From Peterkaempfera griseoplana (GTDB lineage: Bacteria > Actinomycetota > Actinomycetes > Streptomycetales > Streptomycetaceae): 33,619 bases of DNA. A program made the position numbers and the translations under genes. Shown in pieces: positions 8,799 through 17,789 of the stretch. How positions within the stretch are numbered: position 1 is the stretch's first letter; every line of letters starts with the position of its first letter. Below the pieces are notes generated by a model. It was not told where the DNA came from, did no database searches, and saw only the letters and a list, made by a program, of their open reading frames with translations. Where the stretch lies: positions 1 to 33,619 of the forward strand of contig NZ_LIQR01000155.1 of the NCBI RefSeq assembly GCF_001418575.1, in the 5' to 3' direction.

Positions 8799-10910
8799 TC
8801 ACCTCTCCGTCGGCTCGTTGCCCTCCCGCAATCGCACTGCCAGAGCCAGCTCGTCCAGCGACCCCTTACCCGGCACGAACCACCGGATCGTGCCCTGCGT
8901 CGAGCCGTCCACCCCGGACGCCTCGAAGCGCATTTTCCGCGCGAGGCCACTGGGCGAGTACCACGCGTCGTCGGCGTGCCACTGCAAGGGGTTACGCCCC
9001 GCCTCGTTGCTCCACGTCGCCTGGGCCCGCCGCGGATCCGCCGCCAGCCACTCAGTCATCTCACGGCGCTCGGGCTTGCTGTACGGGCGGAACTCCAGGA
9101 CCGTGCCCCCCTCGATCTCGCCGGCGGCGACCAGGGTTGTCACGGCGTTCACCTTCCGCCCCCGGGCCTCGGCCGCAGCTACCTGATAGTCCTCGTTGAG
9201 CGCCGGTGCCTTCTCCTCGGAGTCGAGCTTGCGCAGGGCCGCACGTACCACTCGTTCGATACGTTCGGTGTTCCGGACGGCGGCGATGATGTGGCTGGAC
9301 GTGCCGTACTCGTTGTCGATCGCGTCGAGCACCCAGGACAGGGTGTCACGGACCAGGCCGGGTACCTTGGCGAGCTCCGTCGCCCAGTCGCCCCCCGGGT
9401 CCTCGATGGCCCTGGTGTCCAGGCGGCGGTAAACGATGTGGGTGACCAGGAGGTCGCCGTAGAAGGCCGCCGCGTCGGCGCGCCAGACCAGCCCCTCGCG
9501 CAGGAGCTGCAACTGCGCCCGGACCTCACGGAGAAGTTCGACACTGCGCCAAACCTTGAAGACGTTCGGTTCAGGACCGAAGGTCTCCTGGTAGTTGCGG
9601 TCCTCCCACAGCCCGGCGAGGTTGTCGTCACGCTTGGCCACGGCTGCGAGCCGGGCGTTCGGGCTGACGGCCGCGAGGGCCTCGGCGGCCTCGGTGATGG
9701 AGCAGCCGTGCGCCGGATCAGGCAGCGTCTCACCGCGCTTGATGACGTAACTTCGCTTGAGGAGCATGGCGAAGTCATCGCGAAGCCTGACCTGGCCGGG
9801 GTCAAGTGACTTGAAGTCGCGCTCCTCGATCGGGTTCTGCGTGTTCGTGGTGGTGGTCACCTGGTCGCCGAAGCCGGGCGGGCAGTCCTCCAGGGAGATC
9901 AGGCGCACAAGGACCCGCCCGTCCTGCGCCGCGCCGGTGTCCTCGGTGAAGGCTCGGTAGATGGCACTCACCGTCTGCGCACCGTTGACCACGCTGACGC
10001 CGGACAGCTGGAAGTTGCCCACTTTGCCGGGCAGCGCCCGGCCGATCGGCTGGATCGACTCGCACAGCATGGTGATGCCGTTGCTGAAGTACCAGAAGTG
10101 CTCGGGCGCTTCCCGCAGGGTCTCCCTGATCTTGGAGTTGACGTCGCTCTCGTCGAGTGAGTCGCGGATGTTCCGGGCGAAGAGGCCGCGCCGGTGCTCC
10201 TCATAGAGATCTGCGAGGTCGGGGACGGTCATGGTGCCGTACAGCGCCCTGTACGGCGTCGACTCCTGGCCGAAGCACTCCAGCTGCACCTTGGTGTCGA
10301 TCTTTGGTGCGGCGGAGTCGCCGAAAATCGCGCGGTGGAAGTCGCGCAGGTCGAGAACCTTGACTTCAACCATGTCGCGGACGACCTGGTTCTGCTCGTC
10401 CTGCTTCATCTTGATCAGCTCGCGTACGCCGTCGCTGAGCGGCGCCTCGCGCATCAGGGCGAGCACCAGAGTGATCTTCGGGGTGCCGGATTCGTAAGCC
10501 CGTTCGACGTCGGGGACGAACGGCTGGAAGCGGCGGTTGAACCGGCCGAAGTTCCGGTCGAGCATCAACTCCAGACCGTGGAACATCTTGTGCACCTCGG
10601 CCTCGCCGAAGCCGCCCCTGTTCTGGTCGCTCCACTTCGCCTGCACCAGGCAGATCCGGGAACGTGTGGCGCTGAAGTCCACCGCGATCGAGTCAAGGCC
10701 CTGATCGTCCTGCCCGTCGAAGACCCTCGCGGCGGCGACCCGGTCACTGCACGGGTGCTCGATCTGCGCGGCGAGCGCGGCCAGACCACGGCTCAGGAAC
10801 GCCTGATGGCGATTGGCCTCCGACAGGCGCTCCTGGTCCGACATGTCGATGAGGCCGGTGAAACGGTCCTCGATCGCCTTGCGGACGTACCCCACGTGCA
10901 GTCTGCTCAC
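8799..10910 (-). CDS. AIPR-family abortive phage infection protein with nuclease-like N-terminus and RAMA-like C-terminus
   Basis: 703 residues starting at GTG 10910, with GGGGTGG as possible ribosome binding site. The core matches the AIPR family: ARNIRDSL, FWYFSNGITMLCE (about 273), VSVVNGAQTV (about 306) and TQNPIEERDF (about 358). N-terminally, GLDSIAVDF followed by LVQAKW (about 70-95) fits a PD-(D/E/Q)xK nuclease core with Gln in the third catalytic position. The last 120 residues (LVAAGEIEGGTVLEF ... AWYSPSGLARKM ... RWFVPG) look like a RAMA/DUF4357 module, a domain found attached to restriction and adenine-methylation proteins. It lies 256 bases upstream of the methyltransferase on the same strand, which suggests it is the damaging arm of that system. 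AIPR members are known from abortive phage resistance; the partnership here is inferred. Confidence 0.88.
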   Translation of the reverse strand: MSRLHVGYVRKAIEDRFTGLIDMSDQERLSEANRHQAFLSRGLAALAAQIEHPCSDRVAAARVFDGQDDQGLDSIAVDFSATRSRICLVQAKWSDQNRGGFGEAEVHKMFHGLELMLDRNFGRFNRRFQPFVPDVERAYESGTPKITLVLALMREAPLSDGVRELIKMKQDEQNQVVRDMVEVKVLDLRDFHRAIFGDSAAPKIDTKVQLECFGQESTPYRALYGTMTVPDLADLYEEHRRGLFARNIRDSLDESDVNSKIRETLREAPEHFWYFSNGITMLCESIQPIGRALPGKVGNFQLSGVSVVNGAQTVSAIYRAFTEDTGAAQDGRVLVRLISLEDCPPGFGDQVTTTTNTQNPIEERDFKSLDPGQVRLRDDFAMLLKRSYVIKRGETLPDPAHGCSITEAAEALAAVSPNARLAAVAKRDDNLAGLWEDRNYQETFGPEPNVFKVWRSVELLREVRAQLQLLREGLVWRADAAAFYGDLLVTHIVYRRLDTRAIEDPGGDWATELAKVPGLVRDTLSWVLDAIDNEYGTSSHIIAAVRNTERIERVVRAALRKLDSEEKAPALNEDYQVAAAEARGRKVNAVTTLVAAGEIEGGTVLEFRPYSKPERREMTEWLAADPRRAQATWSNEAGRNPLQWHADDAWYSPSGLARKMRFEASGVDGSTQGTIRWFVPGKGSLDELALAVRLREGNEPTER

Positions 10911-10922
10911 GATCCACCCCTG

Positions 10923-11100
10923 TCAATTGATTCTGGCTGCGGTGTGGCGCAGGTCGTGCAGACCGATTTTCGGCAGGTCGAGTACGGTGCTGCGCTTGCG
11001 GAGTTGGTCGAGGACCCACTGGGGGCGCTGCGGCGCGCCGTCGGGACGAGCGAAGACGAGGCCTTCCAGTCGCCCGTCGGGTGGGCCGCCATCTGGAGGT
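10923..11100 (-). pseudogene. Tyrosine recombinase (phage integrase) fragment
   Basis: On the minus strand the frame reads LVFARPDGAPQRPQ and then LPKIGLHDLRHTAARI before a TGA at 10923-10925. The HxLRHT motif with the preceding 'LVFAR-DG' block is the catalytic box of actinobacterial tyrosine integrases. Both the N-terminal part and the final Tyr motif are gone, so it is a remnant. It ends only 12 bases from the AIPR start codon. Confidence 0.7.
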
Positions 11101-11118
11101 CGGCGGTGGGTGCAGACG

Positions 11119-11355
11119 TGCCGGCGTGAGCTGCTGGACCGCACGTTGATCTGGAATCAGCGCCACCTCTGCCACGCTCTGCGGGACTTTGAGCGGTTCT
11201 ACAACTGTCATAGGCCCCATCAGGGCATCGCAAACGCCTGTCCGTTGCACTCCTTGCCCCGGGCGATCACCGATCCAGGGCAGATCGCCCGCCTCGACAT
11301 ACGTAGGCGGGAACGCCTGGGAGGCATCCTTCATGAGTACGAACATGCCGCGTGA
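11119..11355 (+). pseudogene. Transposase C-terminal fragment (rve / IS3-type integrase core)
   Basis: The frame reads CRRELLDRTLIWNQRHL, then FERFYNCHRPHQGIAN and ends LGGILHEYEHAA with TGA at 11353-11355. The 'YN-HRPHQ' block is typical of the C-terminal end of DDE integrase-core transposases. No DD(35)E core precedes it and no terminal inverted repeat is visible, so this is a dead piece of an insertion sequence. It abuts the integrase fragment head to head. Confidence 0.75.
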
Positions 11356-11379
11356 CCTGGACGGACGAGGTTTCCGGCA

Positions 11380-11511
11380 AGGGCAGGATCGGTGGCAGTC
11401 GTCGGCGATGACGAGGTCGAAGGACTCAGTGGGCAGATCGGGCCGGTAGCGGACTCCCGACGTCGGGTTGCCCCCGGACAGCACGCGAAGGACTTCACCC
11501 TCCAGCGCTGA
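11380..11511 (-). pseudogene. HsdR-type helicase fragment (type I restriction subunit remnant)
   Basis: A minus-strand frame reads VRYRPDLPTESFDLVIADDCHRS. This matches the motif II region of type I restriction R subunits, where 'P-ETFD-IV-DECHRSIY' is usual. The similarity breaks right after CHRS, and only about 40 residues remain. The fragment slightly overlaps the 3' end of the PLD nuclease gene in another frame. It implies that a restriction subunit once stood here and was lost. Confidence 0.6.
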
Positions 11512-12868
11512 CGCGGTGCTTGTCGATTTCAGCGAGAAAGTAGGCGTGCTGGGCGTCCGCGAAGTCACGGCCGCGGATGAGGTTACCTTCCTCCATCCGG
11601 TACGTGCGCTCTTTGGAGCCCTGGAAGGAAAGCCAGTTGAAGGACGTGGTGACGCAGGTGTGGTCAAAGATGAGGATCTTGGCGTGGGTGCCGCTCAGCC
11701 GGTTGAAGGTGAACGTCTTCGGGTAGGCCTTGGCCAGATCTTCCAGATTCTGAACAGCCTCGGGGTCACACTTGCGGTCGTGGAGGGAGAAGCCGTAGGC
11801 GATATCGACGCGGATTCCACGGCGTACCCGGCTTTCGAGTTTGTTCATGAAATCTTCGGTGACGACGGACTTCTTGATCCAGGGAGACATGATCAGGACT
11901 CGCTGTGTGGCCTGTGTCAGAGCTTCCTGAAGGAGATCGGGGTGTTCGAAGACGCTGACCCCGCGGACCTGGATCTGCTCTTCAGCTTCCAGGGCAGGCT
12001 GGACTACGTCGGCCACACGGTGAGCGTGCGAGCGGGTGCTGTCGACAGGGACCCGAATACTCTCGAGGCCCTCATCCAGCATCGGGCGTTCGGCGGGTGG
12101 ATCGACGCGAATGTCCAGGGTGTCCGCTCCGCCGAGGCTGATCAGCGCGATGTCGTGTGCGCCGGAGAGCTTGCCGTCGAGCACGACGGCAAGCTGGATC
12201 TCCGCGCGGTCCGGATCCGTGTAGACAAGTAGGTCCACTGGTAGGTAGCGGGGGGTGCGCGGCTGCTTAATGCGGCGGACCGCCAAAACCGTGAGGGAGC
12301 TGTCAGGGATCGTGCGGAGGAGATTGTTGATCTTCTCCGGGGTGAGGTCGTCCATATGAACGGGGGCTGTGGAGGCAGCCGGGAGCAGCAGCAGATCCTC
12401 GTCTGCAGCCTGACTGGCACGGATCAGCAGAGCGGGGTCGTAGGGTTGGACTTCTCTGAGGGTCTGGTCGAAGTAGAACCTCATCGTCTTGCGGGTCGGC
12501 TGGATGGCGGCGTGTTCGTTGGCGACCTGATCGCCCAAGGGTGTGAGTCGGACGCGCTCGTCGGCTCGTCCGGCAGTGGGGTCGAGGCGCAGATGCCCCC
12601 GGTACAGGCTGTCAGCGAGGGTCCGGTTGACGGGATCGCTGGGGAAGCCGAGAAGTCCGCTGATGTCCGCTGGGGCGGTGACGCCTGCCTGGACCAGGCG
12701 CAGGGTAGTCTCGGTCAGGAGCGGGAGATCTTTGCGCTCCTGGGCGTCGACCTCGACGCTGAGCGTGGTGACGGGCAGCCCTGCGGGAACGATCGCTACC
12801 AGGTTCAGCCCGTCGCGGGCGTTGCCGAACAGGTCGGCGAGCAACGTGTACCGGCTAGCGGTGGGCAT
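11495..12868 (-). CDS. mkoB: PLD-family nuclease (Mokosh type I MkoB-like)
   Basis: 457 residues from ATG 12868, which overlaps the stop of the helicase-kinase gene by 14 bases and indicates a coupled two-gene operon. The C-terminal part holds one phospholipase-D motif, HAKILIFD (HxKx4D, about residue 393), followed by TSFNW, the usual Ser/Asn-containing strand after the motif. A second, weaker region begins at 'RVLIMSPWI' (about 320). Single-HKD proteins normally act as dimers, as in Nuc and BfiI. The N-terminal 130 residues contain a winged-helix-like stretch (TLADSLYRGHLRLD ... VRLTPLG). Paired with a kinase-helicase, this matches the MkoB nuclease of Mokosh, which acts against phage nucleic acid. 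The family link is from memory of domain architecture. Confidence 0.8.
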   Translation of the reverse strand: MPTASRYTLLADLFGNARDGLNLVAIVPAGLPVTTLSVEVDAQERKDLPLLTETTLRLVQAGVTAPADISGLLGFPSDPVNRTLADSLYRGHLRLDPTAGRADERVRLTPLGDQVANEHAAIQPTRKTMRFYFDQTLREVQPYDPALLIRASQAADEDLLLLPAASTAPVHMDDLTPEKINNLLRTIPDSSLTVLAVRRIKQPRTPRYLPVDLLVYTDPDRAEIQLAVVLDGKLSGAHDIALISLGGADTLDIRVDPPAERPMLDEGLESIRVPVDSTRSHAHRVADVVQPALEAEEQIQVRGVSVFEHPDLLQEALTQATQRVLIMSPWIKKSVVTEDFMNKLESRVRRGIRVDIAYGFSLHDRKCDPEAVQNLEDLAKAYPKTFTFNRLSGTHAKILIFDHTCVTTSFNWLSFQGSKERTYRMEEGNLIRGRDFADAQHAYFLAEIDKHRVSAGG

Positions 12869-15800
12869 CGCGGACCTCGCAGTCGTCTCGGTGGGTTTCC
12901 ATGTAGTCGAGGACCTCGCGCAGTGGGCCGGGCTTGCTCTTGCAGAACGCAGCGTCACCGATGATCGTCAGCCCGAATCGGGCCCGTGAGAGGGCTACGT
13001 TGATTCGCCGCCGATAGGGCGCACCGATGAACCCGAATCGTCCTTGGTCGTTGCTGCGAGTGACGCTGACAACGGCGAGGTCGCACTCGCGTCCCTGCAC
13101 GGCATCGACGGACAGAACCTCCACGTCCAGGTGCGGAAGCTGAACAGCTGCCAGCTGCCGACGTAGTTCGTCGACCTGTCGGCTGTAGGGCGCGATCGCT
13201 AGGACCTCCAGGCGGTCGCCCTTCGGCGGCTCGATGATGCGGTGCCCGATGGCACTGTCGATGCTCCGCAGCCTCTGCACGACCTGCTGCGCTTCGGCGC
13301 GGTTGACCACACTGGTCTCCCCGCCGGCGCGGCTGGCCTCCCGGCGGGCCGCTCCCAGGGATCTGGTGTCGATCCACAGCACCGGCTTCCCGAGCGCCGC
13401 ATATTTGTGGAGCTGGTGAGTGCCGGGGGACTTCAGCTGGCGGCGGTAGAAGCAGTTGCTGATGAGGTTCCCGATTGCCGGGGTCATGCGGTACTGCTCG
13501 GTGAGCATGTGCCGTACTGGGAAGGTGGTCTGTCGGACCAGATGGTCGAACAAGGTGGTGGTTACCAGCTCGGGGGTGAGCCGGTGCTCCTGCATGATGG
13601 CCCTATCCCTGAGCAGGTCTTCGTCCAGCGGTGGGAGCTGTTCGGTATCGCCGACCAGGATCCAGCGCTTGGACCGCACGAGCGGCACAAGGGCTTCCGT
13701 TGCCGTCGCCTTCGACGCCTCATCGAAGATGCACAGGTCGAACTCCAGAGCCCGGGCGGCTGGGTGCCCCAGAAACCCGATGGCGGTTCCGCCGACGACG
13801 TTCCTGGTCCGCAGGTACTCCGCGACGATCTCCCGGTCGCTGCCCATCCGCTGCAGCCAGTCGCCTTGGACGGCGATGACCTTCATCAGGTCCCGAGCTT
13901 CACGGCTGTCTCCGAGTAGCGCGGCAACCGTGTCCCGGGCCTCCAGCGAGGTCCGCTCTTCGCTGAGCGTCAGGTCGCCGCCGATTTCTCTTTGGACATC
14001 GGTGAACACCTCGGCGCGGCGTTCCAGCAGGGCGTCGCGGCGCTGGCGTGCCGAGACGATCGCCTCGCCGAGTGCCTGCTCTGAGGTGGCGTGTTCGCCG
14101 TCACCGTGTTCCAGCTTTGTCAGGTGAGCCTCGACGTGGGCGAGGTCGGCGGCTACGGATGCGAGCTCCTCCAAGTGCAGGGCGCCTCGCAGGTGACGGG
14201 GCTCTTGACCGTGTCGGAGGGCCATCTCTTCCAGGTAATCCTGGGCTCGGTGGCGGGCTCGCTGTACCCACTTCTTCAGTTGGGGGTCGAGCAGAAGATG
14301 CCGAGCGCCCGGCGCCACGCCGGGGTCGTCGGGGCGGCCCAGCCGGACGATGCCAGCGACGCCGGCCTTCTCGAGCCGGTTCAGCGCGTTGTCGATGGCG
14401 ATGTGGGTCTGGCTGACGATGAGGATCTTCATGCTGGGGTCGCGTCTGAGGTTTTGCTCGACGATCTCGGCGATCACCGTGGTCTTTCCCGTCCCTGGAG
14501 GACCCTCGACCACCAGGAGCGGCTGCGTGCCCAGGGCGTGGCGCACCACGTCGCGCTTGCTGTCGTCCAGGTCCTGCCGGACCCACGCGGTGACCTCAAC
14601 TGGCGTGCCGACGCCAGAGTGTCCGGGGTCGAGCACGATCGACGGCAGGTCCGGATTGGCGATCGCCCCTTCGCTGACCAGGGCCGCCAGAGCATCCCGC
14701 TGGCGATTCAGAGAGACCCGGGTGGGGCCGAGATAGGGCACGAGGACTCCGCGTGCGGGCAGCTTCGCCCCAGGGCGGCACCGCAGAGTGACGATGTCCT
14801 CCTCGCGGTCGACGGCGACAACGTCGCCCCGTTCGATCGGGCGGCCGCGCTCGTGCTCGGCGACCGACCACTCCTCCCCAACCTCAGCCGTGGCGGTCTG
14901 GGACAGATGAACCCGCCACAGCCGGCCGTCACTGCCTGGGGATGCCAACGTGTACGTCAACGGCTTGCGGCCCCCAGCAGCGAGGTCGTCGCGCGCATCC
15001 AGCAGACGCGACCACCCCTCAAACAGGTCCGCTGGCGCGGCGGAGAGGCGTTCCTGCTCTGCTTGCGCGCGTTCGTCGACCTGCCGGTCCAGCCGGTCCA
15101 GCATCCCGTCGAAGCCGTTGCGCGCCGCCTTTGCGCTCGGCTCGGTGAACGTGAACGTCAACGACGAGCCGATATCGACCCGGGACTCGCACCACCTGGC
15201 CTGCTGCTCCGGTGGCACCTGCTTCACGTGGATGACGAGCACCCGGTTCAGTTCGGGAACCGTGTCATCGTGGACGATCTTTGCCAGCAGGCTGCGGCCC
15301 GCAAGCTGCACGACGGACTCGTCGATGGATCCAGTGACTTGATCCTTCCGGAAGTCCGCATGCACCGGACCGCTGAAGTCCTCCAGGAGAATCGACTGCG
15401 CCCGCTGCCACTCATCGGGGCCAGCGCCGTTCATCTCTCCTTTCGGTAGTCCCAAAATGTTCTCCGCGGCACTCTTGGTCAGCTTCAGCCATAGGTGGTT
15501 GCCGCGCCGCGCGGCACTGTCGTCCAGCTGCTGCTCCGCGCGAGTCAGCTGCTGCTCCAACACGCACGCGTTCGCTGGTCGCCCTCCAGGCTGCAGATCC
15601 ACACAGGCCCGCAGGATGTCGCGGAGTTCTTCCTCCAGGTCCAGGTTGTCGAGGACGGGCAGCAGGTCCGGATAGTCCTTCGCGCCGCCGCCTGACAGCG
15701 CCTGCACAGCCAACACTCCCCAGCTGAAGACGTCCCGGACGAACGGGATAGTGTTTTGGCGTTCCGGCGGCGAGTACAGGGCCGACCGGTAGCCAGCGAC

Positions 15801-16316
15801 CGTCTCCCCGGCCGAGAGGTTGTCCCGGATCTTCGCGATGCCGAAGTCGGCGAGCTTGACCACACCGTCAACGGTGACCAACACGTTCCCCGGCTTGACA
15901 TCTCGGTGCTCGATTTCCTGTAGGTGCGCGCACGCCAGAGCCGACAGCAGCGGTGCTCCGACCTCCCTGTAGAAACGCCCCCAACCCATCGGCTTGCCGC
16001 GCTCGAGCTCCTCCCGCAGGTTGTGCTCGACCCACTCCAGTACCAGATAGGACTGTCGCAACTCTGGAGACCATCCGGCGTCTAGCATCCGCACGATGTT
16101 CGGATGCTCCGCCTTCCCCAGCCGCTTCAGCGACTCCTGCTCCCGTTGCAGGAACTCCGTCGACAGTCGACCGCGACCCTCGTCGAGGAGCTTCACTGCC
16201 ACGGTCTCGCCGGTTGGGCTCTGCAAGTCGATCGCCCGGTGGACCACCGACATGCCGCCCTCACGCGCCCCGTCCCCCAACAGCAGAAACCGGTTGTTGA
16301 TGCGCTGCTCCGGCAT
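12855..16316 (-). CDS. mkoA: Ser/Thr kinase - SF1 helicase fusion (Mokosh type I MkoA-like)
   Basis: 1153 residues from ATG 16316, chosen because the kinase glycine loop starts right after it (LLGDGAREGGMSVVHRA) and a GAGGGGG ribosome site lies about 10 bases upstream. Residues 1-270 are an intact kinase: AVKLLDEG, HRDVKPGNVL (about 140), ADFG (about 158) and SPPE. The middle (about 290-590) is a linker with possible nucleic-acid-binding folds. Residues about 595-1140 are a superfamily 1 helicase of the Upf1/DNA2 (COG1112) type: GPPGTGKTT (about 608), FDEASKAT (about 867), GDTEQLPP (about 892), DAVQGRECD (about 1075) and INVALSRAR (about 1108). The next gene is a PLD nuclease, so the pair fits Mokosh type I. 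The frame upstream of 16316 is open but carries a different dead gene. Confidence 0.85.
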   Translation of the reverse strand: MPEQRINNRFLLLGDGAREGGMSVVHRAIDLQSPTGETVAVKLLDEGRGRLSTEFLQREQESLKRLGKAEHPNIVRMLDAGWSPELRQSYLVLEWVEHNLREELERGKPMGWGRFYREVGAPLLSALACAHLQEIEHRDVKPGNVLVTVDGVVKLADFGIAKIRDNLSAGETVAGYRSALYSPPERQNTIPFVRDVFSWGVLAVQALSGGGAKDYPDLLPVLDNLDLEEELRDILRACVDLQPGGRPANACVLEQQLTRAEQQLDDSAARRGNHLWLKLTKSAAENILGLPKGEMNGAGPDEWQRAQSILLEDFSGPVHADFRKDQVTGSIDESVVQLAGRSLLAKIVHDDTVPELNRVLVIHVKQVPPEQQARWCESRVDIGSSLTFTFTEPSAKAARNGFDGMLDRLDRQVDERAQAEQERLSAAPADLFEGWSRLLDARDDLAAGGRKPLTYTLASPGSDGRLWRVHLSQTATAEVGEEWSVAEHERGRPIERGDVVAVDREEDIVTLRCRPGAKLPARGVLVPYLGPTRVSLNRQRDALAALVSEGAIANPDLPSIVLDPGHSGVGTPVEVTAWVRQDLDDSKRDVVRHALGTQPLLVVEGPPGTGKTTVIAEIVEQNLRRDPSMKILIVSQTHIAIDNALNRLEKAGVAGIVRLGRPDDPGVAPGARHLLLDPQLKKWVQRARHRAQDYLEEMALRHGQEPRHLRGALHLEELASVAADLAHVEAHLTKLEHGDGEHATSEQALGEAIVSARQRRDALLERRAEVFTDVQREIGGDLTLSEERTSLEARDTVAALLGDSREARDLMKVIAVQGDWLQRMGSDREIVAEYLRTRNVVGGTAIGFLGHPAARALEFDLCIFDEASKATATEALVPLVRSKRWILVGDTEQLPPLDEDLLRDRAIMQEHRLTPELVTTTLFDHLVRQTTFPVRHMLTEQYRMTPAIGNLISNCFYRRQLKSPGTHQLHKYAALGKPVLWIDTRSLGAARREASRAGGETSVVNRAEAQQVVQRLRSIDSAIGHRIIEPPKGDRLEVLAIAPYSRQVDELRRQLAAVQLPHLDVEVLSVDAVQGRECDLAVVSVTRSNDQGRFGFIGAPYRRRINVALSRARFGLTIIGDAAFCKSKPGPLREVLDYMETHRDDCEVRDAHR

Positions 16317-16479
16317 GCTGTCCGTGCCCCCTCGTCCCGCCCTGTCCCCAGACGCCTCATTCTGGCAGCCCTGTCGGGCCCGACGGGCAAATCTTCGGGA
16401 TCTCCCATCTCGCCAGAGGCCAAGACGGCCTGCTCTGCGGTTCGGTGTCGAGTTCGCCGAAGCCGGGTGCCGAACCGCG

Positions 16480-16610
16480 ACACCATTCAGGCGCCCCCGC
16501 CAGGCCACGCCCAGGGCCTCCAGCTTTTCGACCCGCCCGCTGGTCAGCTTGGCCTTCCGGGCTCTGGTGTTGTTCAGCCGGGCGCTCAGCGCCGCGATCG
16601 CCGCGCCGCC
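16480..16610 (-). pseudogene. Helicase-associated (HA) domain fragment
   Basis: In the minus-strand frame upstream of the kinase-helicase ATG, the sequence reads SARLNNTRARKAKLTSGRVE and then LEALGVAWRG. This matches the repeat unit of helicase-associated domains ('W-N-R---G-L---R---LE-LGV-W') common at the C-terminus of Streptomyces DEAD/DEAH helicases. No helicase core is present. It is probably a remnant of a lost accessory helicase gene. Confidence 0.45.
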
Positions 16611-16749
16611 ACCAGAACCTTGTGGTCGCCGGTGACAGCGACGGCCGACCGTCGGGAAGCACCGCCGTTGTCGCCGAAAGGGAGTTGGATCTTTCTCCGG
16701 CCCTGAAATACGTGCCGCTGAACACTCTGGCCGCGGAGATCGACCGCGA

Positions 16750-17430
16750 ACTCGCGCGTGGGGTCCGCTCGTCCGGCAGCCTCCCCCAGAGCGTGATGAG
16801 CACCATGCACGAAAAGGCGCGCGCTCTGGCGCATCCACAGCGCTGCAGGACATCGGGTTGCTCGAACAGGTCGATGACGCGCTGCGGGACAAGCGCAGCG
16901 TCTTCAAGGTGGCGGAACCGGTGATACAACTGCACCAGCTGCTGATCCAGCGGCACGAGCCCGAGCTGGTCGTGGGACGCGCCGACCGGGTCTGGACGGA
17001 GAACGCCGACACGGTCGCCGGGAAGATCTACGGCCCCCACTTCGAGGAGCTGGCCCGGCAGTGGTGCTTCGAGCACGCATCCGACGAGACGCTGGGCGGC
17101 AGGGCAAGCTGGGTACGCCCGACGGAGATCCCATGCCGGGAACACCGGCGAGGACATGAGCTGGACCTGGTGGTCGGGGAGTCCCCGGCCTTCTGCTCGG
17201 AGCGGATCACCGCGATCGGGGAGGCCAAGGGCACGGTCAAGCCTGTGGATGTGGCGGAACTCGAGCGACTGGAGCACCTGCGGGGCCTGCTGCCAGGCCA
17301 CCGCGTCGGGACGTCGCCCAAGCTGCTGCTGTTCGCCCGCTCCGGATTCACCGTCGAACTAGGCCGTGTGGCCAGCGGCCGTGGTGATGTCGAGCTTGTC
17401 GACCTCGAGCGGCTGTACCAGGGGGCATGA
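16750..17430 (+). pseudogene. Frameshifted, N-terminally truncated ATP-binding protein with DUF234-like nuclease end
   Basis: The intact part (from about 16840) reads LQDIGLLEQVDDALRDKR, then AEPVIQLHQLLI, IYGPHFEELARQW and GHELDLVV ... AIGEAKGT, ending at TGA 17428-17430. This is the C-terminal half of a family of P-loop ATPases with a winged helix and a PD-ExK-like end (D, then ExK). Just upstream the expected 'ALAHP' sits in another frame (about 16821-16836), so one base seems to have been lost near 16836. No Walker motifs are found upstream, so the ATPase domain is gone. An active short protein starting at TTG 16858 is possible but unlikely. Confidence 0.6.
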
Positions 17431-17789
17431 CCTCGATCGACTGTCGGATCCGCACAAGGGGCGGGGTGTGGTCGTGCGGCGGAGCGGCTCGCTCTGCCAC
17501 AGGCCTTCCACCTGGTGACGGCCGAATCAGCAGTGCAAACAAGAATTTCGCCGCTGCCGACATACTGTCCATGTGATTTTCTGCGCCGCCCACATACGAC
17601 AGATGGCAATACTTGGGAAAATCGGCTGGCCCATTTTCTGAGAACGACTGAAAGTGACGGGTGTGGAATCCTGCCCCAGTTGCCTCCTCGCGGGTTGTCT
17701 GACTTTTCTGTTAGGGGTTCCCATTGAATCGCTCCAGACGTACGCTGACGGTATGAAGGGCATGCGAACCCGCTGCTCACGCTCCCGGG

